From an uncultured bacterium (lineage in GTDB: Bacteria > Actinomycetota > Coriobacteriia > Coriobacteriales > Coriobacteriaceae), in assembly GCA_905215195.1 (NCBI GenBank), contig CAJMPF010000006.1:1-20820 (forward strand): a DNA stretch of 20,820 nt, read 5' to 3'. The notes under the pieces are model-generated. The model was not told where the DNA came from. It searched no databases and worked only from the letters and a program-made list of their open reading frames with translations. Shown here in pieces: positions 1 to 7,529 of the stretch; within the stretch, counting starts at the first letter, position 1; each line of letters begins with the position of its first letter. The position numbers and the translations under genes are program-made.

Positions 1-132
1 TCCCTGAACCCCAAGGCTCCGCACGCACCCAAAGCCGCGATGGCCATCAAGCTGTGGGCAGAGAAGCGCGCGCAGCTCGAAAACGGCAAGATCGACGCCG
101 ACGAATACGAGGACTGGAAAGCCTCGCTGTAG
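1..132 (+). CDS. 3' end of an unknown protein, SHOCT-like helical tail (partial)
   Basis: The window opens inside an open frame that runs to a TAG at 130-132 and encodes 43 residues. No start is visible, so the gene begins outside the window. The tail is hydrophilic and probably helical. Its last part reads EKRAQLENGKIDADEYEDWK, which has the leucine, G-x-I and E-Y spacing of SHOCT-type short C-terminal oligomerisation motifs. That resemblance is by eye only. No domain that would give a function is visible. Codon use is GC-rich, as in the rest of the window. Identity of the full protein is unknown. Confidence 0.5.
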   Translation, partial: SLNPKAPHAPKAAMAIKLWAEKRAQLENGKIDADEYEDWKASL

Positions 133-219
133 CGACTCCTAGCTATTTGCAATCAACGCAACCAAATCAGAACGCCAGGTTAGGCGGTGAGCGCCGCTCG
201 GGCCTGCGTAAGCTGAGTT

Positions 220-269
220 TTTACTCCCCATTGCATGCCAAGGCATTTCCGGCGTACATGGGGAGTAAA
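220..269. repeat. Compound hairpin built from the TTTACTCCCC motif
   Basis: The arms TTTACTCCCCAT (220-231) and ATGGGGAGTAAA (258-269) are perfectly complementary over 12 bp. Inside the loop, ATGCC (235-239) pairs with GGCAT (242-246). No U-run follows on the plus strand, so it is not a standard terminator in that direction. Confidence 0.6.
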
Positions 270-594
270 TAACGCGGTGGCTTACATGGCGGCACGCGGC
301 AGTACGCCGCGGCTTTTCCCCTGGTTACTCCCGTTTTCATTGAGGCGGCGAGATTCTTTACTCCCCATTAACCACCTGGGAAAACGCTGTGAGAAGACCG
401 CCGAAAAGCCTATTGAGTTCGATTTGAGTTTCACGGGCCCCGAAACGGCCCCGTTTGGCTCTCGGGGACAATAATCGAGCGTCTACTCACTTGGGATGAA
501 TCCTTACTCCCGTTCCTCCGAATGCCGCACCGTGCCTTGCCGTCTTGAAACACAGGGGAGTAAATTGCGAAATCGCAGGTGAAAGGGAGTAAAA
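220..594. repeat. Cluster of seven TTTACTCCC / GGGAGTAAA motifs
   Basis: Forward copies (TTTACTCCCC or TTACTCCCG) start at 220, 325, 357 and 504. Reverse copies (GGGGAGTAAA or GGGAGTAAAA) start at 260, 555 and 585. A further partial copy, TTTACTCACC, lies near 646. An 8- to 10-bp word recurring this often in under 400 bp is far above chance. Spacing is irregular, so it is not a CRISPR-type array. Function unknown. Confidence 0.7.
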
Positions 595-600
595 CGACAA

Positions 601-635
601 AGAAAAAGCCTCCGTCCCAACGCGGGAACGGAGGC
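601..635 (-). terminator. Rho-independent terminator of guaA
   Basis: GCCTCCGT (608-615) and ACGGAGGC (628-635) form an 8-bp stem, with CCC/GGG extending it towards the loop. Read on the minus strand the stem is followed by TTTTTCT (complement of 601-607). It lies about 115 bp after the guaA stop, with no gene between. Confidence 0.8.
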
Positions 636-750
636 TCGGTTATCGTATTTACTCACCAACATCGCTGGCGGCTTTGCCATGACTCTCGTACGAAACGAAA
701 CTCAGCGGCACAGTGCGGCACTCAAAAATGCAGGTCAGAACCCTATCGGC

Positions 751-2349
751 CTACTCCCACTCGATGGTCGCGGGCGGCTTGGACGTGATGTCGTAGCACA
801 CGCGGTTGGCGCCGGGGACCTCGGCAACGATGCGGCCAGAGATGCGGGCCAGCACGTCGTAGGGCAGCTTGGCCCAGTCGGCGGTCATAGCATCGCTGGA
901 CTCGACGGCACGCAGAATGATCGGGCGCTGATAAGTGCGCTCGTCGCCCATAACGCCAACGGACTTGATGTCGGGCAGAACCGCGAAGTACTGCCAGCAG
1001 CTGTGCTCGGAGTTGCGCTCGCCGGTCTGCTCAAACAGACGTTGGTTGTAGGCGTCGAGTTCCTCGCGCACGATGGCGTCGGCGTTCTTGAGGATCTCGA
1101 GCTTCTCCTTGTCGACCGCACCGATGATGCGGATGGCAAGACCCGGGCCCGGGAAGGGCTGGCGGAACACGATGTGACCCGGCAGGCCCAGTGCCAGACC
1201 AAGTGCACGGACCTCGTCCTTAAAGAAATGATCGAGCGGCTCGATGAGGTCGAAGTGCACGCCCTCGGGGAACGGGATCAGGTTGTGGTGGCTCTTGATG
1301 GTGGCCGTCTTGCCGCCCGTCTTGCGAGCGCCGGACTCGATGATGTCGGGGTAGATGGTGCCCTGAGCCAGGTACTTGACCGGCTTGCCATCGGTCTCGA
1401 GCTGCTGCGCCACGGCGAAGAACTCTTTCCAGAACTGCGTACCGATGATGCGGCGCTTCTCCTCGGGCTCGGTCACGCCGGCCAGAAGCTCGGCATAGCG
1501 GTCCTCGGCGTGGACGTGGATAAAGTCGACATCGAACTGCTTGGTGAAGACCTCCTCCACCTGCTCGGGCTCGCCCTTGCGCAGCAGACCGTGGTTGATG
1601 AACACGCAGGTCATCTGCTTGCCCACGGCGCGAGCGCCCAGCGCAGCCACGACGGAGGAGTCGACGCCACCGGACAGGGCCAGAATCACGCGGTCGTCGC
1701 CGACCTTCTCGCGGAACTCGGCCGTCATGGTCTCGACCAGGTTGTCCATACTCCAGTTGGGCTCCAGGCCGCAGATCTCAAACAGGAAGTTGCTCAGCAG
1801 CTGCTGACCGTACTCGGAGTGCTTGACCTCGGGGTGGAACTGCGTGGTGAAAATCTTGCGCTCGACGCACTCCATGGCAGCAACCGGGCACACGTCAGTG
1901 CTGGCGGTAACGGTAAAGCCCTCGGGCACCTCGGAAACGGCGTCGCGGTGGCTCATCCACACGGTCTGCTCCATGGGCGTGGAGTTAAAGAGCTTGGCGC
2001 CGGCCGTGCGCGTGATGGTGGCGCGGCCGTACTCGCCCACCTCGGAGTGGCCGACCTTGCCGCCGAGCGTCACGGCCGTGATCTGATGGCCGTAGCAAAA
2101 GCCCAGGACGGGAAGGCCCAGGTCAAAGATGGCGGGATCGATAGACGGAGCGTCCTCGGCATACACGGAAGCCGGACCGCCGGAAAGGATGAGCGCAGAG
2201 GCGTTCATCTCGCGAATCTCGTCGGCCGAGATGTCGCAGGGGACAATCTCGGAATACACGTTGAGGTCGCGGACGCGACGGGCAATGAGCTGACCGTACT
2301 GCGCACCAAAGTCGAGTACGAGGACCTTTGCGGAAGCCTTTTGATCCAT
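751..2349 (-). CDS. guaA: GMP synthase (glutamine-hydrolysing)
   Basis: This cytosolic enzyme makes GMP from XMP, ATP and glutamine, the last step of de novo guanine nucleotide synthesis. The 532-residue protein has the usual family length. The N-terminal class I glutamine amidotransferase has its nucleophile in GFCYGHQ (Cys85) and the His/Glu pair in FHPEVKHS (His172, Glu174). The ATP pyrophosphatase P-loop is LSGGVDSS (about 225-232). The C-terminal dimerisation domain has RQPFPGPGLAIR and ends in the family-typical TIEWE. The start at 2349 gives MDQKAS and sits behind AGAGGGGGAACC. An upstream ATG at 2391 would add 14 residues unlike the family and is rejected. The gene is a single-gene unit ending at the terminator at 601-635. 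It diverges from the asparaginase gene. Confidence 0.97.
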   Translation of the reverse strand: MDQKASAKVLVLDFGAQYGQLIARRVRDLNVYSEIVPCDISADEIREMNASALILSGGPASVYAEDAPSIDPAIFDLGLPVLGFCYGHQITAVTLGGKVGHSEVGEYGRATITRTAGAKLFNSTPMEQTVWMSHRDAVSEVPEGFTVTASTDVCPVAAMECVERKIFTTQFHPEVKHSEYGQQLLSNFLFEICGLEPNWSMDNLVETMTAEFREKVGDDRVILALSGGVDSSVVAALGARAVGKQMTCVFINHGLLRKGEPEQVEEVFTKQFDVDFIHVHAEDRYAELLAGVTEPEEKRRIIGTQFWKEFFAVAQQLETDGKPVKYLAQGTIYPDIIESGARKTGGKTATIKSHHNLIPFPEGVHFDLIEPLDHFFKDEVRALGLALGLPGHIVFRQPFPGPGLAIRIIGAVDKEKLEILKNADAIVREELDAYNQRLFEQTGERNSEHSCWQYFAVLPDIKSVGVMGDERTYQRPIILRAVESSDAMTADWAKLPYDVLARISGRIVAEVPGANRVCYDITSKPPATIEWE

Positions 2350-2616
2350 GGTTCCCCCTCTTGTTGGCGGGGAGCCGGTGCCCACCCGCATGAATGAACG
2401 AAAATAGCCTTCATAGTGTACACGTTATATGGGGTTTCTCGCCCCTCGCAGCCATCAGCGCACGGCAAACGCACGACCTAGGCCCCTATTTGACGGCAAT
2501 TGAAGTGTTACCAAACGTTACAGATGATGTAATACGTTTGAACATTGGACGCCCTGTGCCACAATACTGCCGAACGACTCCGCCTCTGCGGCGGCAAATA
2601 CGATAGGAATACCAGC
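2350..2616. promoter_or_regulatory. Divergent guaA / asparaginase intergenic region
   Basis: This 267-bp region must hold both divergent promoters. On the plus strand a weak candidate is TTGAAG (about 2499) with GATGAT 17 bp downstream. The words TGTTAC and GTTACA flank CAAAC there, which could be a small operator. AT-rich words (TATAAC, TACACT) lie on the minus strand around 2415-2432 for guaA. No purine riboswitch fold was recognised. These promoter assignments are tentative. Confidence 0.3.
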
Positions 2617-3716
2617 ATGAAGCGCATCCTTCTCATCGCCACGGGCGGCACCATCGCATCGACCGAGGACGGCAACGGCCTCTCCCCCGCCCTGACCGGT
2701 GAGGAGCTCGCCCAGAGCGTCCCCGAGATCTCGGGCCTCTGCGAGCTCGACGTCGTGCAGCCCATGAACATCGACAGCACCAATATGCGCCCCAGTGACT
2801 GGATGCAGATCCGCGATGTCATCGTCGAGGGTTATGCCGACCACGACGGCTTCGTGATTCTACACGGCACCGACACCATGAGCTACACCGCGGCAGCACT
2901 TTCCTATCTGATTCAGGACAGCCCCAAGCCCATCGTGCTGACCGGCGCCCAGAAGCCCATCTGGTTCGACGGCACCGACTCCAAGCGCAATCTCACCGAC
3001 GCGTTCCTGTATGCCTGCCGCGGCTCACCGGCTCGCAGCGCCCCATGACGAGCTCGTTCACCGACGCGAAGCTCAACCTCTACCAGAGCCTGCTCTATGC
3101 GCTCGACGAGCATTCGCACGATGTGTCGATCGTGTTTGGCGGCGTCGCCATTGCCGGCACGCGCGCCCGCAAGCAGCGCACCATGAGCTTCAACGCGTTC
3201 ATTAGCGTCAACTATCCGCCCATTGCCTACATCCGCAACGACCGCATCGTGCGCAACGGGCTCCACGGCACGCATCAGGGCGAAAACCCGGTGCGTTTCT
3301 ACGACAGCATCGACCCGCGCGTATTTGTACTCAAGCTTACGCCCGGCGTGAACCCGGGCATCCTCGACGCCCTTGCCGATAGCTACGATGCTGTAATCCT
3401 TGAGACCTTTGGCATTGGCGGTATTCCCGAGTTTGGCGAGTCCGGCGAGTCGTTCCAAGAGGCAATTTTCCGCTGGGTCGATTCGGGTCGCACCGTCGTT
3501 ATGACCACGCAGGTCCCCGAAGAGGGCCTCGATCTGGGCATTTATGAGGTCGGCCGTGCTTACGCCGATCATCCGGGCATTCTGCGCGGCGACGACATGA
3601 CCACCGAGACGCTCGTGGCCAAGACCATGTGGGCACTCGGCCAGTCACGCGATGCCGCCGAGATCCAGCGCCTGTTCTACAGCCAAGTCAACCACGACCG
3701 CATCCCGATGGTGTAA
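2617..3716 (+). pseudogene. L-asparaginase, frameshifted chimera with a duplicated motif
   Basis: Asparaginases hydrolyse asparagine to aspartate and ammonia. The first half starts at ATG 2617 behind AGGA (2605-2608). It has the nucleophile motif ATGGTIAS (Thr12) and HGTDTMSY (about 83-90). After VLTGAQKPI...DSKRN...DAFLYA the frame runs out at 3048. Another frame then reads LTGSQRPM...TDAKLNLYQSLLYA and continues normally through VFGG, GTRARK and FETFGIGG-type motifs to 3716. The two segments (2938-3015 and 3024-3101) align codon for codon over 26 codons, with 13 identical residues and about 60 percent identical bases. They are diverged versions of the same motif placed 86 bp apart, which breaks the frame. 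Removing 86 bp would restore one full-length enzyme. Either it is a real recombination between paralogues or alleles, or an assembly join of two strains. Confidence 0.8.
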
Positions 3717-3737
3717 CCACCGGTCAATAGGCGTCCT

Positions 3738-3956
3738 CTATTCGATGCCCTCGAGAAGCTCTGACACCGTCATGCCGAGTGCGGGCGCGATCTTAAATAG
3801 AACCTTGAGCGTGAAATTTGCCGTCCCATCTTCGATTCGGTCGAGGTAGGGTCGGCTGATTCCTGTCGCCACACAAAAATCAACCTTGGAGATACCAAGG
3901 TCTCTGCGTGTCTCTTCGACCCGCCTGCCAAGAATCTGTTTCGCACGTTCGTCCAT
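3738..3956 (-). CDS. Small Xre-family HTH transcriptional regulator
   Basis: The 72-residue protein is almost entirely one Cro/C1-type helix-turn-helix domain (about residues 10-68). The family pattern is visible: RRVEETRRDLGISKVDFC, then ATGISRPYLDRIEDG as turn and recognition helix, then KIAPALGMTVSELLEG. It is likely a DNA-binding dimer in the cytosol. The start at 3956 is the only one in frame but has no good Shine-Dalgarno sequence. The gene diverges from an unknown 129-aa gene, and a perfect 24-bp palindrome lies between them, so autoregulation plus control of the neighbour is the natural inference. The layout resembles antitoxin-type or phage-type switches, but no known toxin family is recognised next door. 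Confidence 0.85.
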   Translation of the reverse strand: MDERAKQILGRRVEETRRDLGISKVDFCVATGISRPYLDRIEDGTANFTLKVLFKIAPALGMTVSELLEGIE

Positions 3957-3985
3957 GCAGCCGAGTTTGAAATGGGGCCGAACAT

Positions 3986-4009
3986 AAACGTAAACTATAG
4001 TTTACGTTT
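3986..4009. promoter_or_regulatory. Perfect 24-bp palindromic operator between xre and the unknown gene
   Basis: Half-site AAACGTAAACTA is followed directly by its exact reverse complement TAGTTTACGTTT. The centre contains TATAGT on both strands, a fair -10 box in each direction. A dimer bound here would block both divergent promoters. It lies 29 bp from the Xre start and 23 bp from the start of the unknown gene. Confidence 0.8.
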
Positions 4010-4032
4010 TGCCGAATACACAGGAGTTTTCT

Positions 4033-4422
4033 ATGTCGAGTTCTTCGGTCCGCATGTACCGAGCCACGCTTCGCACAAACAGCGCGCCGCCCAAGCTCGT
4101 CGTCGTTGAAGCTGAATGCCTTTCGCCCGATGAGCGCACAGCATTTGCATTGCTATCAAGTCGCATCGCCGCCGTTCTGGTCCCCTGCCCGGCGCAAGGT
4201 GAACTTGCCATCCAATGCCAAGCGCACAGCTGCTCGCTCAATCAGGCTGCCGTAATCGCAACCAGCCAACGCGGTCTGCCCCTTCTCCTGGAAGCCGGCA
4301 TCGCACTCGCCCTTCGCGGTGCCGGATACGAAAACGAGACCGCCGCCGATATGGTCTTTAAACCACGATCGAGCGGCGGCCTCGCAGCAGCCATCGAATA
4401 TGTGTGCAGACTCGTTGCCTAA
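4033..4422 (+). CDS. Unknown 129-aa protein divergent from the Xre regulator
   Basis: I do not recognise the family. The start at ATG 4033 follows CAGGAG (4021-4026) with a 6-bp gap, a better choice than a TTG at 4009 inside the palindrome. The protein begins MSSSSVRMYRATLRTN and has a beta-like stretch KLVVVEAECLS. It then has a central region with three cysteines (LVPCPAQGE, QCQAHSCSLN) and a C-terminal half rich in hydrophobic helix (LPLLLEAGIALALRGAGY, GGLAAAIEYVCRLVA). No signal peptide or clear membrane segment is seen. Its promoter shares the palindrome with the Xre gene, so it is probably a repressed partner. A toxin, a metal- or redox-responsive protein, or a decayed element are all open. 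It converges with the DUF1648 gene 9 bp away. Confidence 0.6.
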   Translation: MSSSSVRMYRATLRTNSAPPKLVVVEAECLSPDERTAFALLSSRIAAVLVPCPAQGELAIQCQAHSCSLNQAAVIATSQRGLPLLLEAGIALALRGAGYENETAADMVFKPRSSGGLAAAIEYVCRLVA

Positions 4423-4431
4423 AAGGACAAG

Positions 4432-4815
4432 CTAGAAACCAAGGCCAAAGCCCGTTCCGGTAATCGCCGAGTACATAAAGTAAACGTTAACCACGTTGAG
4501 GAACACGCCCGTGATACAGCCGTTGCGCAGGTAGCGCTCGCACACGATGCGCGCCATGGCGGCGGAGTCATCATTGTTTTTAGCCTGGCGTCCTGCCGTA
4601 AAGTACGTCGCCACGCTCAGCAGCAGGTTGAGCACCGGCAGTGCCAGCAACTCATAGCTCTTGCCCCAGCGCGTCGCCTCGCCGGCGGCATTAAACTTCG
4701 TTGCCACCTCGGGGCCAATGTTGGGGATCACAAACGCCGCTACCACCAGCGGAAGCACTGCAAGCACGAGCAGCGCAATACCCATGTAGCCGGCTTTTTT
4801 GCCATATTTAAACAT
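4432..4815 (-). CDS. DUF1648-type small membrane protein
   Basis: This is a 127-residue inner-membrane protein with three predicted spans at about residues 9-30, 54-73 and 98-117. Just after the first span, PNIGPEVATKFNAAGEATRW (31-50) matches the DUF1648 pattern of a proline, then FN-x-x-G, then a W-G/K. This module is the N-terminal part of SdpI-like immunity and membrane proteins. Here only that module is present, without the rest of SdpI. The start follows AAGGA 8 bp upstream and lies 11 bp after the ychF stop, so the two are co-transcribed. The role is unknown. Confidence 0.75.
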   Translation of the reverse strand: MFKYGKKAGYMGIALLVLAVLPLVVAAFVIPNIGPEVATKFNAAGEATRWGKSYELLALPVLNLLLSVATYFTAGRQAKNNDDSAAMARIVCERYLRNGCITGVFLNVVNVYFMYSAITGTGFGLGF

Positions 4816-4826
4816 GCGCGTCGTCC

Positions 4827-5903
4827 TTACACGTTAAAGCGGAAGTGCACGACGTCGCCATCGGCCATGACATAGTCCTTGCCCTCAATACGCAGCTTGC
4901 CGGCGGCCTTGGCGCCCTGCTCGCCGCCGAGCTCGATGTAGTCGTCGTAGCCAATGACCTCGGCCTTAATAAAGCCGCGCTCAAAATCGGTGTGGATGAC
5001 ACCGGCGGCCTGCGGGGCGGTCGCGCCCTGACGAACCGTCCAGGCCTTGACCTCCATCTCGCCGGCCGTAAAGAACGACTGCAGGCCGAGCAGCTTGTAG
5101 GCAGCCTGAGCGAGCACGTCCAGGCCGGGCTGTTCCAGGCCCAGGCTCTCCAGGTAGTCGGCAGCGTCCTCGGGATCGAGCTCGGAAAGCTCGGCCTCGA
5201 TCTTGGCGCAGATAGGCAGCGGCTTGACGCCATCGATGGGCGCCAGGTCCTCGTTGAGCATGTCCTCGTCCACGTTGGCCACATACAGGATGGGCTTCAT
5301 GGTGAGCAGGAACAGACCCTTGGCGGCGGCACGCTCCTCGTCGGTCATCTCCATGGACGCGGCGCACTTGCCTTCGTTGAGCCAGGCAAGCAGGCGCTTG
5401 GCCACCTCGAACTTGGGCATGAGCTCCTTGTCGCGCTTGGCCTCCTTCTCGAGCTTGGGCAGCTGCTTCTCGAGCGTGCCCATGTCGGCCAGGATGAGCT
5501 CGGTCATGATGGTGTCGGCATCTCCGGCAGGATCGACGAACTCGCCCGTGCGGCCCACCTCACGCATGACGTTGGGATCCTTAAAGTAGCGCACGACCTC
5601 GCAGATGGCATCGGTCTCGCGGATGTTGGCCAAGAACTGGTTGCCCAGGCCCTCGCCCTCGTTAGCGCCCTTCACCAGACCTGCAATGTCGACAAACTCG
5701 ACCGTAGCCGGAACAATGCGGCCGGGGTTAACGATGTCGGCGAGCTTTTGCAGGCGGCTATCGGGCACATCGACGATGCCCACGTTGGGGTCAATCGTGG
5801 CAAACGGGTAGTTGGCGGCAAGGCCGGTCTTTTTGGTAAGCGCGGTGAACAGCGTCGACTTGCCCACGTTGGGCAGGCCCACGATACCGATGGAAAGGGA
5901 CAC
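4827..5903 (-). CDS. ychF: YchF/OLA1-type ribosome-associated ATPase
   Basis: YchF is a universally conserved P-loop NTPase of the Obg group that prefers ATP and associates with ribosomes; it is linked to stress responses. The 358-residue length is normal (about 363 in E. coli). Visible motifs are G1 GLPNVGKST (9-17), G3 DIAG (72-75) and NVDE (210-213) in the place of the usual NKxD, typical of this family. The TGS domain ends VMADGDVVHFRFNV. The start is GTG at 5903 (VSLSIGIVGLPN), directly behind AAAGGAGCTGTC. An in-frame extension to 6176 is non-homologous and rejected. The downstream partner is the DUF1648 gene. Confidence 0.95.
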   Translation of the reverse strand: MSLSIGIVGLPNVGKSTLFTALTKKTGLAANYPFATIDPNVGIVDVPDSRLQKLADIVNPGRIVPATVEFVDIAGLVKGANEGEGLGNQFLANIRETDAICEVVRYFKDPNVMREVGRTGEFVDPAGDADTIMTELILADMGTLEKQLPKLEKEAKRDKELMPKFEVAKRLLAWLNEGKCAASMEMTDEERAAAKGLFLLTMKPILYVANVDEDMLNEDLAPIDGVKPLPICAKIEAELSELDPEDAADYLESLGLEQPGLDVLAQAAYKLLGLQSFFTAGEMEVKAWTVRQGATAPQAAGVIHTDFERGFIKAEVIGYDDYIELGGEQGAKAAGKLRIEGKDYVMADGDVVHFRFNV

Positions 5904-5940
5904 GACAGCTCCTTTTGGTACAGGTACTTCAAACCGTATA

Positions 5941-5946
5941 AGTATA
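5941..5946 (-). promoter_or_regulatory. Candidate -10 box for ychF
   Basis: TATACT on the minus strand lies about 38 bp upstream of the GTG start. It sits immediately after the hairpin that follows glvA, so any -35 box would lie within that hairpin. No good TTGACA-like sequence is seen. Confidence 0.35.
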
Positions 5947-5990
5947 GCGCCGCCGCAGCATCCGGGCGAATCCGGACACCGCGGCGGCGC
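5947..5990 (-). terminator. GC-rich hairpin after glvA
   Basis: Arms GCGCCGCCGC (5947-5956) and GCGGCGGCGC (5981-5990) pair over 10 bp. An inner TCCGG/CCGGA stem makes a long two-part hairpin. On the minus strand it is followed by TATACTTATAC, not a clean U-run. It is probably the 3' end of the glv transcript, with imperfect termination. Confidence 0.6.
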
Positions 5991-6030
5991 AAATGAAGCA
6001 GAGATGCGTGAGGGTTCGAGACAGTAGTCC

Positions 6031-7374
6031 TTACTTAAGCTCGGGCCAGAAATCCTTGTTGGCCTCGATGAGCTCGTCCAGGATCTGCTTAGCAACGCTC
6101 GCCGAAGGAATGGTCTTGGAGAGCGTGAGTGCCTGCCAGAGCTTCTGATAGCTGCCCTCGACCCAAGCCTGGACAACGAGCTTCTCGACGGAAACCTGCT
6201 GCTCCATCAGGCCCTTCTGGAACTGCGGGATCGGGCCCTGGCAGATCTTCTCAAAGCCGTTGGAACCGACGATGCAAGGCACCTCGACCATGGCCGTCGG
6301 GTCGAAGTTGGGCACAGCGCCATCGTTGGGGACGATCAGCAGGAAGCGCTCGAGCGTGTTCTCGGCCAGTGCGCAGGCAAGGTCGACGATGTAGTTGGCA
6401 TGTACATCCGGCTCAAAGCCGCCGTCCTTGGCAGTACCCTTGGCGATGATGTCGCGGCAAGCGCCAAAGACCTTCTTCTCGCGGCCGTCCATAACCTCAT
6501 TGGCGCGAGTGTAGTTGGGATCAGACGTCTCGACGACATAGTCCGGGTACAGGTAATACTTGAGGTAGGTATTGGGAATCGTCTCGGGATCGACAGCATA
6601 GACATCCTTGGCCTTGCCGAAGGTGTGAATCCAGCTCTCCTCGACATGCTGCTCCTTACCGGCCTCGTGCTCGATGCCGTCCAGGTAGCCGTTCTTAGCC
6701 ATGTGCTCCTTAATCTGCGGCATGAGGTCGTTGCCATCCTTGTCGTAGATTTTGCTCCACCAACCAAAGTGGTTGAGGCCGTAGTAGCTATACTGCAGCT
6801 CGCGACGATCCTTGATGCCGCACATACGGCTCATCTTATCCATAAGGTCGATCGGCATGTCGCAAATGTTGATGATGCGGCTGTTGGGGCGCAGCACGCG
6901 GCAGGCCTCGGCGACGATGGCCGCGGGGTTGGAGTAGTTGAGCATCCAGGCGTTGGGGCTGTACTTCTCCATGTAGTCGAGGATCTCGATGACGCCGCCG
7001 ATGGAGCGCATGCCGTAGGCGATACCGCCGGCACCGCAGGTCTCTTGGCCAACGCAGCCGTACTTGAGAGGAATCTTCTCGTCGAGCTCACGCATGGCGT
7101 ACAGGCCGACGCGGATGTGAGCAAGGACGAAATCGGTCCCGGTGAATGCGGTCTCGGGGTCGGTGGTGTAGCTAAACTCAACCTCGGGGGCGTTCTCGTG
7201 GAAGTAGATCTCGCAGGCCTTGGCCACGGTCTCCTGGCGCTCGGCGTTGTTATCGTAGAAGGTCACCTTGTTGACCGGAAAGCGGTCGCGCTCCTCAAGC
7301 AGCATCAGAGCGATGCCCGGGGTGAAGGTAGAGCCACCGCCGGCAATGGTCACGGCATAGTTTTTCTTGGACAT
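6031..7374 (-). CDS. glvA: 6-phospho-alpha-glucosidase, glycoside hydrolase family 4
   Basis: This cytosolic, NAD- and metal-dependent enzyme cleaves 6-phosphorylated alpha-glucosides such as maltose 6-phosphate to glucose 6-phosphate plus the aglycone. The 447-residue sequence follows the Bacillus GlvA / Klebsiella AglB pattern along its length. It has the NAD-binding motif AGGGSTFTPG (11-20), metal ligand Cys171 and catalytic Asp172 in NICDMP, metal ligand His202 in LNHFGWW, and the catalytic tyrosine in NTYLKYY (Tyr270). GH4 enzymes work by an unusual oxidation-elimination mechanism and also accept beta or other linkages in some relatives, so the exact substrate is inferred. The start at 7374 follows GAGGAGG. 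It lies 155 bp after glvC, separated by a hairpin at 7472-7511. Confidence 0.95.
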   Translation of the reverse strand: MSKKNYAVTIAGGGSTFTPGIALMLLEERDRFPVNKVTFYDNNAERQETVAKACEIYFHENAPEVEFSYTTDPETAFTGTDFVLAHIRVGLYAMRELDEKIPLKYGCVGQETCGAGGIAYGMRSIGGVIEILDYMEKYSPNAWMLNYSNPAAIVAEACRVLRPNSRIINICDMPIDLMDKMSRMCGIKDRRELQYSYYGLNHFGWWSKIYDKDGNDLMPQIKEHMAKNGYLDGIEHEAGKEQHVEESWIHTFGKAKDVYAVDPETIPNTYLKYYLYPDYVVETSDPNYTRANEVMDGREKKVFGACRDIIAKGTAKDGGFEPDVHANYIVDLACALAENTLERFLLIVPNDGAVPNFDPTAMVEVPCIVGSNGFEKICQGPIPQFQKGLMEQQVSVEKLVVQAWVEGSYQKLWQALTLSKTIPSASVAKQILDELIEANKDFWPELK

Positions 7375-7471
7375 GATGTCCTCCTCATTCTGGCCGCTTG
7401 CTCAATCCATCCCCGTACGCGGCCTGCACGGTTTGGAATTGTTACCTAGAAGTGGAGTTTTTTATCTCTAG

Positions 7472-7511
7472 AATCGGCCTTGCGGTGCATACCGGCTCTG
7501 CAAGGCCGATT
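7472..7511 (-). other. 12-bp-stem hairpin between glvC and glvA
   Basis: AATCGGCCTTGC (7472-7483) and GCAAGGCCGATT (7500-7511) pair perfectly. On the minus strand no U-run follows directly (CTAGAGATAAAAAA), so it is more likely an intercistronic processing or partial-attenuation hairpin than a full terminator. Confidence 0.6.
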
Positions 7512-7529
7512 GTTTTGATGGACGATGGT

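Larger units (their letters stand above)
133..750. other. 618-bp gene-poor stretch with a repeated TTTACTCCC motif
   Basis: No convincing gene is seen here. Open frames are short, lack a good ribosome binding site and resemble no family I know. The stretch instead holds at least seven copies of a TTTACTCCC motif in mixed orientation, a compound hairpin at 220-269, smaller GC-rich inverted repeats (for example around 286-314), and the guaA terminator at 601-635. It could be decayed sequence, a regulatory or structured RNA region, or a local repeat array. Confidence 0.55.

Noticed and set aside
235..474. 79-codon frame in the repeat-rich gap as a real gene
   Set aside because: No ribosome site, no recognisable motif, and it runs through the inverted repeats.
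220..594. CRISPR array
   Set aside because: The recurring word is only 8-10 bp, occurs in both orientations and has irregular spacing; no cas genes are present.
679..2397. 572-codon open frame on the plus strand
   Set aside because: It lies exactly opposite guaA, whose catalytic motifs are unmistakable. Long antisense frames are usual in GC-rich genes.
2350..2616. Purine riboswitch ahead of guaA
   Set aside because: No conserved purine-aptamer core or paired stem-loops could be found in the minus-strand leader by eye.
4009..4422. TTG start for the unknown gene at 4009
   Set aside because: It lies at the edge of the palindromic operator with no ribosome site; ATG 4033 has CAGGAG 6 bp upstream.
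4845..5996. 383-codon plus-strand frame opposite ychF
   Set aside because: Antisense shadow of a conserved gene; the translation is low-complexity L/V/G/H-rich sequence without domains.
6400..7449. Plus-strand frame opposite glvA
   Set aside because: Antisense shadow; glvA has all GH4 catalytic residues on the other strand.
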